Made by a program: the position numbers and the translations under genes. Positions 10,301-22,328 of a DNA stretch of 64,000 nt are shown piece after piece. Under the pieces are notes generated by a model. That model saw only the letters and a list, made by a program, of their open reading frames with translations. It was not told where the DNA came from and ran no database searches. The stretch covers positions 57,164,001-57,228,000 of the forward strand of contig NW_026947489.1 in NCBI RefSeq assembly GCF_034190915.1. The letters run 5' to 3'. Numbering within the stretch: the first letter of the stretch is position 1; the number at the start of each line of letters is the position of its first letter. The stretch comes from Cavia porcellus. Taxonomy: Eukaryota > Chordata > Mammalia > Rodentia > Caviidae.

Positions 10301-12662
10301 TGGGCCGCACTCTGCTCGCAGGGCGCACGGAACAGGCCCTCTCCCCACTTGACAGATGAGGCAACTGCGGCTCAAGGAGAAAAGCAACCTCGCCAAGGTC
10401 ACGCCGCTGCTGCTGTCCTGGGGGCCACCTGGACCCGGGCTCAGCTGTGCGCGCTACCACTGCCCATTCCCTCCTCCTCCCGAGGCGCGCTTCTCGGGCT
10501 GCCCAGCCCCTCCTCATTCACCCCGCTATCTGTCCCCACCCAGCTCCAGATCTTGGCCTCTTGGTCTCTGACCTTACTCTCTTCAGCTGACTCCAAGTTT
10601 CCACACCCAGGGGCATCCCCGTTTTACTCCCCCTCCCCCATCTCTGCCAGGGCGAAGGCTGGGGGCAGGGCAAGGGCACCTGAGGGGCTGACGTCAGACC
10701 CTGGCAGGTCTCTCTGATTGGGAGCCGGAAGCTGGGCTCCAGGTGGGCTGCCAGGAAGCCCCGGGTAGGTCAAAAGCAGCAGCATCTCTACCAGGTGCAT
10801 CTGGGTCCTCCCCCGTCCCCCCCTCCCCAGGCAGAGAAGGGCCCACCCCACAACCTCCTCCGCTCCTCATGCTGCCCAAGTGAGGGCAGACAGTGGGGAT
10901 CAGAGGGAACCATGGGCAGGTGGCATTCCCTGATCAGTATTGCTGAGCAGTCAGGTGGGTCCAGATAAAGTAAAATGTCTCCCAGAGAAGTGTTCCAGAC
11001 CTTTCCTGTCCAGACCCCAGAAAGGAGATGAACAGGGCCAGAGAGAGGTTCAGGGGCCATGATGTGGAGGAGAGGTGAGGGAGAGAAGGCAATTGGGAAG
11101 GGATGCAGACCCTGGGCTTATGTCATTGACCCCCACACTCTACCCCAGCGCAGGGGGCACCATGCCCTGTGCCCGGGGTTTGGTGTTTCCCTCCCAGTAC
11201 TGTGTCTAACCCTAACACCCTCCACCCCAGCCAGCAGCTGTGTCTGCCCATCTCTCTGGTGATGGAACCTGCCCATCCTGTGCCTGCCTCCCCCACCCCA
11301 CCTGACCCTGTCACTCAAGCTCCCAGGGTGGCAGCCCCAACAGAACCTAGGCCTGTCCATCCCCACCAGCATAGACAGGGCACTGGAAGTGGCGTCCGGG
11401 GCTTACAGCCACCCAAGAAACAAAGCTCTAACTTGACTGTGTTCAAATCCACGTGGAGTGTCTCCTCAGTGGGCCTTGAAATAGATAGGCCAGGTAGCAA
11501 GCTCAGGACTGGTGACTGTGTTGGTTTACGGAGGTCCCTGGGAAGTTGCCCCCCAAGGGCTGGTGTAGGCTGCCTCGGGGAAGTCCTCTTCCTTATCACT
11601 GTTTCCCCACACATCAAGGTCAGCACACCAGCTGACTTACACAGGCCCTGTTACCCACTGGTACTACCCTGTAAGAGGCAAAGGTTTTGGAGACTCTGGA
11701 CTCTCTCACTTCGGTGTCCTCTTGGTGTCACAACTGTGTTTGGCCATAGTGAACCTGTCTGCTTCCTCACCACACAGCCCCCACCCCCTCCCATTGCCCC
11801 CATCCCGAAGTCCCAGCTTCCCCTTCCCACCCCTCTGCATCCCTCCCAACCCAGCTCCCTTCGACTCAGCTCAGGGCTCAGGATCCCCATGGGTCTTTGC
11901 AGCCTGCCTGGGGCAGGACAGTGTGATACTATCTCTTTGGTCTCTAGGCCTCATGTCCCTGATTCCAGCCCTTCTTTCACGCCTTTGAAGTGTTAAGGTC
12001 ATTCACTTCCGGTGAGGCTCAAGGGGGTCCCTCAGAAGGCTCCTTAACTTAAGGTCTGTCCCTAGAATAGGCCTCTTCCTAACACCCAAGAATGAGGCCA
12101 TAGCCAAGCCCCAAGCCCTCCTGACCAGATGTAGAGGCTGTTCAGCAGAGAGCTTCCCGCCCAGTGGCCCACAGTGCTTCCAGGGTCACCTGCTCCTTGT
12201 GCCTCACGATCAGTACTACTTTCCCAACGGATGAACGGGGACAACAGAAAACCAAATCCAGCCCGCGCCTTGTGTCCCAGTCCCCTACCCCACCCCCACC
12301 CCCAGGGTAGGGGAACACCTGGGCCCAATCGGAAAAGAATTGAAGACAACATGTCCAGCACCAAGGGGACTCCCCTCCCCACACACACACCCTGGCAGGG
12401 GACAGTCCTAAGTCCCACCCCTGGCCCTGACAAGCGCCCGTGCCAACGCCTCCCTCCCTGCCGCCGCCGCCGCCGCCGCGCGCCCATCCCCAGCGGCCGC
12501 CTGGCGACGTGTTCGGATGCCAGGCGCGGGCACCGTCCTGGCCGGGCCGTGCGCCCCCGGCAGAGGCCGCGCGTCCCCCGGCGCCCCGGGGCCACTCCCG
12601 CTTCCCCCTCCATTCAGCCCGCGCCAGCCCGCGCCCTCCCCCGCTAACTTTCCCCCACTCAC
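9999..12662 (-). other. SMARCD3: SMARCD3 intron 1 (proximal isoform)
   Basis: 2.66-kb intron free of B1 and ID SINEs. About 10340-10410 looks like an antisense MIR fragment ('ttgacagatgaggcaactgcgg'). A full palindromic CRE-type site, TGACGTCA, lies at 10689-10696. The rest is C/T- and CCCC-rich without a recognisable gene. Confidence 0.65.
10689..10696. promoter_or_regulatory. CRE-type palindrome TGACGTCA
   Basis: Exact eight-base CREB/ATF consensus in intron 1. Binding is an inference; a single exact 8-mer is expected by chance about once per 65 kb, but the CpG makes it rarer in mammalian DNA. Confidence 0.35.
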
Positions 12663-13650
12663 CACCCCATGGACCAGAAACTCAAAAAGTTTGCTTTTCG
12701 TGGCTTTGCGCGCCCCTCCGGCAACTTCGTCCGCGGCCATCGGGGTGGGCTCCGCGGCGCCTCTCACTCTCTCTCTCTTCCTCTTTCTTTCTCTTTTCTG
12801 CCTTTTTTTCCTCCAACTCTCCCCTCTGAGTCCTGCTGGGCTCTCTCACACTTCTACTCGAGCGGAGTGGGGAGGGGGCCCCTTCAGGGCTGCCCTGACG
12901 GCCCACGGCCCACGCCGTCGCCACCGCCCGCCCGCCGCCACGGCTGCCGCATTCCAGCACTGATAAGCCCGAAATAGTCCGGCGGCCCGGGGTCTGCGTG
13001 CGGGCCCGGCGGGCACGGCGGGCACTCGGCCGGGCACCCGCGCCGGTCGACCCCGCCGCACACACCAGCCGGGCGGCCGGGCGGGGTGCAGACGGGGGCG
13101 CCCGAGGCCCGCGGGCGGCGGCGGGGCGGCAGGGAAGGGGCGCGGGGAGGGGGCGGCGGGGGGCTCGCCGGCCACCCCGCTGCCTCGCCACAAATAGTTT
13201 CTCGGTTGGGGAATTCGCCGGCAGGGCCAGGCAGGGAACAGCCAGTTCCAACTTCCTTCCCCCAAGTGGCTCCCGATGCATTTCGGAGGCCCTTTCCCCA
13301 GAGACCTGGCAGGCCAAGTAGGGAAACATTCGCGGGGAGGCATCCGGGGGGAGCCGAGCCGGCCCGGGGGAGGCCTCGCTCCGGCCCCGGGGGAGGCCTC
13401 GCTCCGGCCCCGGGGGCGCGGTGGGTGTGCCCAGGAGGGAGGGCGGCGCGCCCTTGTCTCGCGCGCTCGCCGCGTGTCAGCACCCCTTTGTGGCCCGGCA
13501 CGGCGGCCATGGGTGTGGATGTTTGTGTGCGTGCACAGACAGACGCGGGGCCGTGTGCCGCCCTCCACGGGAGTCGCCGCTGTGCCCGAGTGCGCGCGTG
13601 CGTGCGTGCGGGGCAGGACGCGGCCTGTGTCTGTGCGTGCATCTCCGGGC
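12420..13650 (-). promoter_or_regulatory. SMARCD3: CpG-island promoter of proximal SMARCD3 transcript
   Basis: Very high GC and CpG content from about 12,420 to 13,650, centred just upstream (minus sense) of the MAADEV start exon. There are repeated GC boxes and no TATA element. A pyrimidine/purine-biased stretch at 12,760-12,830 probably belongs to the 5'UTR. A short tandem duplication, ggccccgggggaggcctcg, recurs at about 13,361-13,415. Confidence 0.75.
12663..12740 (-). CDS. SMARCD3: SMARCD3 exon 1, start of 483-residue isoform
   Basis: 26-codon start exon on the minus strand: ATG at 12738-12740, then MAADEVAGGARKATKSKLFE and FLVHGV, ending GGGGTG|GTGAGT. The start matches the known N-terminus of the longer BAF60C form. 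The 13 exons together give exactly 483 codons, which supports every boundary. Transcription starts somewhere in the CpG island to the right. The open frame upstream of this ATG has no in-frame ATG nearby. Confidence 0.95.
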
Positions 13651-15489
13651 GAGTCTATTTCTGTGACTGGGCGCTTTTGTCTCCATGTGAGAAAGTGAGG
13701 GCAAGAGGGGACAGATTTCCGAAAAAGAGACGCGGGTCGGGCTCATGAGAACAGGAAGAGGAACATGTGGGGAATGGCGCAGGGCCCGGGTGGGTGCCTG
13801 GGTGGGGAGCTGGAAAGAATGAGGCACCAGGGACTTGCGGGCCTGGGGGCGGGGGTGGGGACGCAGAGGAGCCGAGGCAGCTGGGGATGGTGGGGTCAGC
13901 CGCGGGACCCCAAAGCAAGGAGATAAGGAAGCATAGTTAGGGGCAGTGAAGGGAGCTGGCAGTCCCTGGAGTGGAGGAAGGACAGAAGGGAGGAGTGGCA
14001 AGTCGGCCCTACTCAAACTGGGCGCCTTGGCCCCGCCCAAGCACCAAAGCCACGCCCTCTTCCCGCCTCCGGGAGGGAGGAGGACTCCTTGGGCTTTGGA
14101 CAACCGTGGGTCAAGTTTAAGGGCCTGCTGGGGCTGGCTGTCAGAATGCAGGTGTGGGAGGGCAACGCTGGGCGTGTGCTGGAGCACCTGATTGAAGCTG
14201 GGCCCTCAGGACCCACCGCTAGCCTGGAGTCCTGACTCCTAACTCTTTGCAGGGGCTGCTGAGGTCAGGACAAAGACCAGATGGAGGGCTCTGCCTGCAC
14301 CTGGCTTTCTTTGGACCCTGGTTGTGCTCCTGGCTGTCACTGCCTGTTCAGGCGTTCTCTGTCAAGCTGAAAGGCTGGCAGGGCTTAGGGTCCAGGATGC
14401 CACACTTCTGTCCCTGCCTGGGAGAGAGACTGGGTGGATGGGCTGCCTCCCTCAGCCACAAGCCGTGAAGCTGGCTGCCTGGAGCCTGGGGAGGAGATCT
14501 GCTCTCTCACCAGTGGAGAGGTCCTGCCGTCAGCTGGCCCCATCACCCCCTCCTGTAAAGCCCATTTAGGCCTGCCTCTGCCAGGAAGCCTTCACTCTTC
14601 AGTATAGATCTTTCTCTTCTCCAAACACCCAGTGCCACCTATCCTGGCCTCGAACTGACACGAGTGCCCTGGGCTTCATGGTTTGGGTTCAGTAGCGGAG
14701 TGGTTGCAGCCCCTGAGGTCAGGACGGTCTGATCTTGGTACTGCTTTCTCCCTGCCTGAGCATGGGTGCTCAACACCACACAGCCTCACTGGCAGTGGGC
14801 TCCTCCACCTACTGGGGGTGTTTCCATGGGCCCTGGAGGTTCCCCTGGAGGGTGGTGGCGGACCCTGTAGGCTTAGTGCTCCTGTCTTTTGGAGAATCCT
14901 TATAGGAAAAGAAGGCGGCACAGAAAGGGGACAGGCACACCAACGTGGGCAACTGAGAGTGAGGCATGTGGGGGGGTACCCTGCCCCTTGGAGAGGGGCG
15001 GGAGATCCAGAGCTGCTGGTGGTCGTGGAGGAGGCTGTCAGAGCTGGTGACAATCCCTTGGAACCAGTGATGGGTAGGTAAGTCCCCTCCAGATCCGCCC
15101 TGGAGACAGCCCTGTGCTGCAGACAACAAATCCATGCACACTCCTAAAAGAGGCACACACTGAGGCCTGCAGGGAGCACCAGGAGCCGCAGAGATGTTAA
15201 ACACAGGCACACCTCACCCACCCCCATGCCCAGCACAGAGGTCCATTCACAAGGACGGCCAGCAGACGCCTCTGTGTGCACAGCTGTTTTCACAGGGCGG
15301 CCCAGGGGGTGCAAGCCCAGGCGCCTTCCCATCAGAAGGCAAGGGGACCCCAGTGCCGGGCTCCAGGCCACAGGCCCCTCCTCCCAAAGGCCAGGACCCC
15401 TCACAGCCCAGTCTCTGCACCGCTCTCCACCAGTACCACCTGGCCCACTGCCTGTGTAGAGTGGGTAGGATTCCCGGGTGTGCGCAGAC

Positions 15490-15860
15490 ACCCGCGGAGC
15501 CCAAGCTGTGCTGGCCACCCTGACCAGGCCGCGCGAGCGAGGCCGGGGCAGGCAGCCCCATGGTGGCCTGGAGCCGGAGTCCCCCCTGCCGTCCCCCCAT
15601 TTCTCCTTCCCTCGCACAAGCGCGACCGGCACCAAATAGCAAAGCGCCGCTCCCCGCGCAGAGAGCGATGCGCCTGGCCTGCGGGACAGCATGGTCGCCT
15701 CGCCCCCCACCGCGCTGGGGCAGGCGATGCTGGCGGCGATCTAGGCGCCCGGGCCCGACCCGCGGACCGTGCTGCCCTCCCTCTACCCGCGCCGGTGCCC
15801 GGGCTGGGCATGCGCGCTCGGCCTCCCTCCCGGTGAAGGTCAGCCGGGGCCCAGCTGCAA
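15490..15860. promoter_or_regulatory. isolated CpG-rich patch
   Basis: About 370 bp dense in CG dinucleotides with no assigned promoter or exon. Open frames run through it on both strands, but none is recognisable; one + frame starting at 15,691 meets a TAG after 17 codons. It could be an orphan CpG island, a non-coding RNA start, or an old GC-rich retrocopy. Confidence 0.35.
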
Positions 15861-16694
15861 GAGGAGGAGGTGGAGGAGCGGGATGGGGACTTAACTCCTT
15901 CCCTGCAGGAAGATGGCCACCGAGGCCGCCCAACCCGGCTCTGTCCTCTACCTGCCTGCAGGCTGGAGGTCCCACTGGGGGAAGCAGCCTGGGGAGGGGG
16001 CGTAGAGGAGGAGAGGGCAGGGGAGGATGGAAGAAGGGAGGCAGAGGTGGGGGGAGGCTGGCAGGGGAGGGGAGGGAAGGAGAGAGGAACAAAGGAAACC
16101 AGGCTGGAGGGAGAAAGGACAGGTCGGCAGAGACCCCTTTTCCCGGACCCCCGGCAATAAAGCTCGCCTTAGTGGCATGAAATACCCTTACAGACTGGGG
16201 CGTGTGGTGTGTGGAGAACTTTGGAGCCTGGGACGGGGACCCCTGACTTGTGAGGTCTGGTGCATCCTGTGGTCACTAACCCTCCCTCTTCCACAGTGCG
16301 GGGTACCGGGAGAGGATGGACCCCTGAGTATGCTGTGACCCCTACAGCTTGGCCTAAGCCCCAGGCCCCTGGGAACCCTGCCTGGACCTCCACTGCCCAC
16401 CCCTAGTTCCTAACCACAGACTGGCTTCTGGAGACAGGATCAGATAGGGGGTCCCCTCCTGGCCCTCCAACTGCCTTTCCCTGCCTGAGCAGCTGTGGGC
16501 CTCCCTGCCTGCGACGGGGTGTCTCTGTACCCAGACACCCTCTGCCACAATCAAAGAGCTCTTCCTCTGTGTGACTCTGCCACTCGGTGTCAGTTTTGTA
16601 TGTACATATGTGGACACGCGCGTGCACACACACACAGACACACACGAACGACAGATAGAAAAGAAGCTATGCAAAATAACCACAAACAGGACAC

Positions 16695-16770
16695 CAAAAT
16701 AGCTGGGTGACCTTGGGCAAGTTGCCCCTATCCTTCTGAGCAGTAAAAGCAGTGCCTTGGCCCCAGGATT
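16695..16770 (+). repeat. MIR fragment
   Basis: 'gctgggtgaccttgggcaag' matches the conserved MIR core ('tgtgtgaccttgggcaagt'). Confidence 0.6.
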
Positions 16771-17539
16771 CCTAGGGCTCTTCCTGCTCTGAAATCCAAG
16801 GAGTCCCTAAGGCAGAGAGCCACCAAGGCACAGGAGGAGGGATGGGCTACAGCACGGAGATGGGGACAGCAAGTAGGTGCTGCTCCCAAGTGCAGCCTGG
16901 GCCCAGTCGTCAGCCCCCATCTGTGAAGTCCTCCGGGACACCCCCATTCCTCCTCCCTTTGGAGCTACACTCTCTGCTCCTGGCCCCACACCAATGGTAG
17001 CCAGCAGAGACCTTACCGTGGGCTCCCCAGGGTCCTGCGAGGTGGGCAGGTGCATGACACAGGTTGGCCGGGTGCACGGTCCTCCTTTCTCCCTGTGCCT
17101 GCGTGGGTTTGCTTGGGCTAATGGGATGTTCCCTGACACCCCTCCCAGCCCACACACACCGCACACACAATGAACTGCAAACATCGGGGAGCTGAGGCTG
17201 CTGGTGGCAGGAGGAGCGTGGAGCTGAGCCTCTGGGGCTCCGAGCAGCCCAGCACCCAGAGCCCTGGCCCCAAGGGGAAGGCACATTTTGGATTCACAGC
17301 CAGTCTCTTTCATTCACAGCCACCATTAATTAGGTGGTCTTCTTGCAGCAGGTCACGCCCGATAGCTCAGGGCGCTGTACAAAAACCCAGCCACAACCAA
17401 CCCAGCTCCCATTTCTGTGAGGAGGTGGGCAGTAGTTCCATCGGATCTCCAGGGGTGCTGTGACACCCCACCCTCACTGTACTCTGCTTGGTGGGTGGCA
17501 GGACCTCCGATCTGCTGGCCATATAGGGAGGGGTGGGTC

Positions 17540-17566
17540 TCACACACACAGACACACACACACACA

Positions 17567-17609
<43 letters not shown>
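17540..17609. repeat. (CA)n microsatellite
   Basis: About 70 bp of near-pure CA dinucleotides with two GA interruptions near the start. Confidence 0.95.
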
Positions 17610-17611
<2 letters not shown>

Positions 17612-18867
17612 ACATCACTCCCACACTTTCATTTCCTGTCTAGCACCCTCAGGGTCAACACTGGCAGTTTGGGCCAGAGTCAGGGGATCAGAGGGGACTG
17701 AAACCCTGGGCCAAGGATGCACAGAGCCGTGGAGATGCCACACTGCAGTGTTGTCCCTCTCCTACTCTGAGCTGCTGGGCGAGGAGTGGTCAGAGCTGAG
17801 CAAGCACACTGGTCCCCACAATATCTGTGGCTGCAGAAGTCCTGATACTCACCAGCTCCAGTCATAAGCCTGAGGCTGCAGGGGAGCCCCTGGGTCATAT
17901 CCCCTGGTCCTGCCTTCCTGATTATAGATTCAGGCTGAATTCTCACTATGTGGGCTGCAGGGGACCTCAGCCCCAGATTGGAGGGGCAGGCACTGACCTT
18001 TCATGGCTGGGATCTGCCACGCTGTCCAGCTCTGAGGCCTGGAATGCCACTTCCTCCCTAGGAGCAGTGCCTGTCCTTGTCTGGGGACTGAGGGAAGGAG
18101 CAGAGAGTGGTCCCTACCACCAGGCCCTGGGTCTGTCTCCTCTTGGCCTGAGAGATTTATTCTCCTGGTGCCCTTTATCCCCAGACTCCTCGGGGCTCCT
18201 CTCCCAAACTCCATAAGGCCCTACCTGCCCTGTCTTCCACTTCCATCCCCACCAGCCTCCGAGATGGGCTTGCCCCTCCTGGGCTCTCAGAAGCTAAATT
18301 GCCGTGGTGCCTCTGTGCTGCTTTGAACCCTGCTTTGCCTCTATGAAGCAGAATCGTGCCCCTAACTCTCCAGTTTGGGCTGTTTCTTTCAGATCGCCAC
18401 AGCCACTGACCTCAGGGTGCAGGGGGACCCTCCTCGCTCTGCCTGCAGCTTCCAGAGCCCTAGCATTTGTGTCACCCTGTGTGCAGCTGGCTGGCACCGC
18501 TCATGCCATGCTCTTGAGCACTGTCCACCTTATTCACTGCGGGTCGCAGAGCCCACATGCATGGTCCCCCCGGATCCTTGGCCATGGACTTCCCATGATC
18601 CTCCGTCTGTGCCACAGGGCCAAGGTCATGTCAGCTGACCCCAGCAACTTCAGCCTCCTTGTTTCTGTCCCATGTGCCTCCCTGTCTGACCACCTCTTCC
18701 AGTTGTTCCCACTTCATCATACAGATCTGTGACCCCAAATCCTGTGGACACTCTGTCCTTTTCACTGATCTGTTCCCTCATCACAATCATTCTCTACTCT
18801 CCTCTCTCTTACACATTTTTTTGGGGTGCTATGTATGGTTTTTTCACTGAATTACATCCCTCAGTCT

Positions 18868-19090
18868 TTTTCTACTTTCAGACAGGCTCTTGCTAAGTTT
18901 CCATGTTACCCAGGCTGTGTCGAACTTGGGATTCTCCTGCTTCAACCTCCCAGAATGCTGGGATGACAGGCGTGTACCATCATACCTTGCTACATTTGTG
19001 TGTGTGTGCAAGCATGGTGCTGGGGAGAGAATCCAGGATCTCACACCTCCTAGGCAAGTGCTCTACCACTAAGCTACTGCCCCAGCCTCC
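18868..19090 (-). mobile_element. inverted B1-like SINE followed by ID-like SINE
   Basis: 18868-18992 reads as the complement of B1 ('ttacccaggctgtgtcgaac', 'cctgcttcaacctcccagaatgc'). 19003-19090 is the complement of an ID-type element ending 'ctaagctactgccccagcc'. Both are diverged. Confidence 0.7.
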
Positions 19091-19599
19091 TCTTTCCTCC
19101 CTTCCTCCCTTCCTCTCCTCTTCCTTCCTCTGCTTCTCAGCTATCTGTCTCATCTCCTCCCCTCTCAATGCCGGGTGGCTGGTGGGGTCTCTGTTCCTGG
19201 GGACCTCTGCACCCTGGTTCTCACAGCTTGAAGCCCTGTCTATGGCTGCTGCTCCTGCAAGCTCCTCCTCATGCTCATTCCTGGGCCCCGCTGTCCCCAC
19301 AGCATTGCCCGCTCACCCAAACTCAGTCCTCTTCTTGTGCTGGAGGCTGGGCCCTTCTGCCTCCATCAGGCTGGTTGGGCGCGCAGCCTGGGAACCGTCT
19401 CAGAACCCCATCTCTCTCTGCCCACACTCAATCAGAAGATGGATCCCACCGCTGGGCTCTGGGTCCCAACTCCAACTACTAGGCACCATTACCTCTGTGA
19501 CTCCAAAGCACAGGCACCAAGGGCTCGCTTCCCACGTTGCCCTCCAAATCCCTTCCACACAACGATCCCCTGAACGTGGACTCAAAGAGTCCAAGTTGC

Positions 19600-19700
19600 T
19601 GGGGCTGGGGATTTAGCTCAGCGGCATAAGCGCCTGCCTTGCAAGTGCGTGCGGTCGTGAGTTCAATCCGCGGTACCGATAAAAACAAAACAAAACAAAA
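19600..19700 (+). mobile_element. ID-type SINE with intact target-site duplication
   Basis: tRNA-derived element (ggggctggggatttagctca ... gttcaatccgcggtaccgat) with an (A)nC tail. It is flanked by an exact 17-bp direct repeat, caaagagtccaagttgc, at 19583-19599 and 19701-19717. The perfect duplication marks a fairly young insertion. Confidence 0.92.
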
Positions 19701-19856
19701 CAAAGAGTCCAAGTTGCCAGCACGATCTGATCTGTGAATGCAGGGGGGAAATGGGCAAAATAACGAAGGTGGGGTCCCCCTCAGTCTGCTCTGCTCTCTC
19801 TGATTACACACAGCCTCCTGATACCCAAGGGCAAAACACTGCTGCTCCACAGTAAA

Positions 19857-19985
19857 AAAATCACACAATCTCAGCACTGAGGAAACTGAGGCAAGAAAGT
19901 CACTGAAGGTCCAAGACCTGCCTGGGCCCCAAAGCAAGACTCTGTCTCAAAACAACTAATAAACAAACAAATAAATAAATATACA
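19857..19985 (+). mobile_element. B1-like SINE (diverged)
   Basis: 'ctcagcactgaggaaactga' through 'caagactctgtctcaaaac' and an A-rich tail. Confidence 0.65.
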
Positions 19986-20211
19986 AATCAACCCCCTCCA
20001 GAAACAAATAAATTTTGCTCTGTCCCCTGCCATTAAACACGGCACCCTCTTCCTCTCCTCCAGGCTCCTCCTCATCTCTTTTATTCTTCATTCCCCCTCC
20101 TCCCCTTGTACTAAGTAATCTACCTATTTATCTTAATGTTTAACTCCTCTTCTTCCCCACTAGCATGAAAAAGGGGAGGGATTTTTTTCTTTTATGTTTT
20201 TGGGTGTGTGT

Positions 20212-20636
20212 GGTTGAGACAGGGTCTCCTCAGGCATGGTGGAGCATGCCTGCCATCCCAGCCCTCAGGAGACTGAGGCAGGAGGATCGCTAGAGGTTTG
20301 AGGCCAGCTTGGGCAGTAAGCACTGCTTTTTTTCTTTTTCTTTTTTAGTACAGGCACTTGAACTCAGGATCTTGCGCTTGTCAGACAGGTGCTGTGCAAC
20401 TAAGTTGTATTCCCAGCTACATAGTGAGTTCAAGTCCAGTGTGTCTTGCAGTCTCAAAAAGGAGAGAGACAGAGAGAGTCGCAGAGAAACTCAATAGAGA
20501 CAGAGAGAGACAGAGACAGAGAGACAGAGAAAGAGAGAGACTTGTTAAGTAGTCCAGGCCTTGAAAGGCTGACCTCAAACTTGTAGCAATCCTCCTGCCT
20601 CAGCCTCCTGAATACACCACCACCCCTGGCATAGGC
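20212..20636. mobile_element. three-layer nested SINE insertion
   Basis: An inverted B1 starts at 20212 ('ttgagacagggtct') and resumes near 20540 ('gttaagtagtccaggcc' to 'ccacccctggcat'). Inside it lies a forward B1 (about 20228-20460). Inside that lies an inverted ID element (about 20324-20412, 'caggcacttgaactcaggat'), followed by a GAGA/GACA purine repeat (20461-20540). Confidence 0.65.
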
Positions 20637-20944
20637 GGGGATTTTTATATTTCTTGTTCACTGATAATTCCTAAGGGATCTGCCACCTGCTAGAGACTCC
20701 AATAAACCCAAGGCGGACGCATGTGTGAAGGAGTCAATCTAGGATTTCACAGGAGCCACAGGCCTTCTTCAGTTTAACCAAGCCTTTGCTGATGATCAGC
20801 CATTGTCACACAGGAACCCATTTATTCTTTTATTTGTTGTTGTTTTGTACTGAGGATTGAACTCATGACCTTGTGCTTGCCAGACAGGCATTTGTGAGCC
20901 TGTTTAATCTTGACAGACACACCTGGTGACACAGGTAGGGCCCC

Positions 20945-21045
20945 CACGCTGAGGATGAGAACAAGGAGGCTCCTGTACTAAAGAGGAGAAACACGAGGCC
21001 CTAGAAGCCACTGCCGAAGTCACCGTGTGACCAGGGGTGGGTGAA
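20945..21045 (-). repeat. MIR fragment, antisense
   Basis: 'gatgagaacaaggaggctcc' and 'agtcaccgtgtgaccagggg' follow the complementary MIR pattern. A partial inverted ID element lies just before it at about 20838-20896. Confidence 0.45.
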
Positions 21046-21274
21046 GGGTGCAGCTTGAGTCTCCTGACCTCAAGGGGTTTCTCCTTCACCCCAAGCTACC
21101 TCTTGGGGTCCACTTGCAGAAGCTGCACCTGCTTAGGAGACATGCTGCCCTCGCCTGCTGCCCTGGGCTGAAAGCAGGGTCTGGAACAGAGAAGCCCTGG
21201 GTTCAAATCCAGGGCAGCACCATCACCGAGATGGTAACCTGTGCTGCATCTCCAATCAGAGCCTCGCTCAGCTC

Positions 21275-21297
21275 TGTGACATCACAGTGATGTCACA
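21275..21297. promoter_or_regulatory. 23-bp perfect palindrome of two CRE-like half sites
   Basis: The sequence tgtgacatcac-a-gtgatgtcaca has perfect 11-bp arms around one central base and contains TGACATCA and TGATGTCA. These look like TGACGTCA sites after CpG decay. Function is inferred only. Confidence 0.35.
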
Positions 21298-22127
21298 CAT
21301 GAGCAGGACTGAGCACTGTGTGAGGCACAGAGCAGATGCCTCACCAAAGGGGATGCCCACTCTCCTGGCTTCCCAATGCTACTACCCACCTGGCCCACGC
21401 CTGAGTCACATGGGCTCCAATGCCCTGCCTGATCCCTAGGCCTGGCTGATGGCCCTAATGCCAGGTGTCACAAAGGGCACACATAAGACATCCCCAGGGC
21501 CCTTGCCTGTCACCCTGTCCTCAGGGTGAGGACAGCTGCGGGGTGGGTGCCATGGACAGCAGTATCCAGAGGAAGACTGGCTGGCTGGGCAGCGGCACGC
21601 CTGCCCCTCCTCCTCTCCACCACATATTCAATGGGTGCATGCTTGACTCTGCCATGGGCTCTGCTCACACTGAAGACCCAGCCTCTGCCTACCCTCAGGA
21701 CCCAGTGACTGTAGCAAAGACAGAACAGATGCCGGGCTTTGCACCAGGGTGACTATAGGGCACAGGGCACAGAAGGTGCCCCTGAGGGCCGGAGAAGAGG
21801 CGGCAGGAAGGGCAGGAGAGATCCTGCCTGGTGGGTAGGGGGACCTGGTGGGCCAAAGTAGTGACAGACTGCTTGGTCTGCATCGCACATCCTGTGCTCT
21901 AGCCCGTGTCGCTCAGTTAAGGCTCACACCCTCCACCCATAGGTGTGATAGACAAAGAACCCATTCAGTGGGCCAGAGCAGTGACACGCCCAGGACAGGG
22001 CTGCACAGCAGATATCAGGAAGAACTCCTGTCTATTCTAGCTGTGGGCTGTAGCTGGCCAGGTGGGAGAACATGAGAACATGCCACATATTCCTGATAGG
22101 CTAATTTTTTAATTAAAAAAGAAAAAG

Positions 22128-22254
22128 CTGCCAGACATAGTGGTGCATGCCTATAACCCCAACACTAGGGAGGCTGAGGCAGGAGGATCACTGTGAGTTC
22201 AAGGTCAGCCTGGGCTACATAGTGAGTTCAAGGCCAGCCTGAACTACATAGCAA

Positions 22255-22326
<72 letters not shown>
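22128..22326 (+). mobile_element. B1 SINE with (CT)n(CA)n tail
   Basis: B1 from 'gccagacatagtggtgcatg' to 'catagcaagactctc', including the typical internal duplication. The tail has expanded into about 30 bp of CT followed by about 37 bp of CA. Confidence 0.9.

Positions 22327-22328
<2 letters not shown>

Noticed and set aside
12846..13748. Several 140-250-codon open frames in 12.8-13.7 kb
   Set aside because: CpG-island composition suppresses stop codons in all frames. No recognisable domain, and frames overlap on both strands.
15247..16180. Open frames of 206-281 codons at 15.2-16.2 kb
   Set aside because: GC-rich sequence with mutually overlapping frames and Pro/Arg/Gly-biased peptides; no domain. 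Kept only as a CpG patch.
17367..17624. Cysteine/valine-rich open frames near 17.4-17.6 kb and similar ones at 29.2-29.5 and 32.7-32.9 kb
   Set aside because: Translations of CA/TG microsatellites.
19600..19672. Possible tRNA gene (A-box and B-box-like sequence)
   Set aside because: It is an ID SINE: tRNA-derived head, A-rich tail and target-site duplication, with no functional cloverleaf evident.
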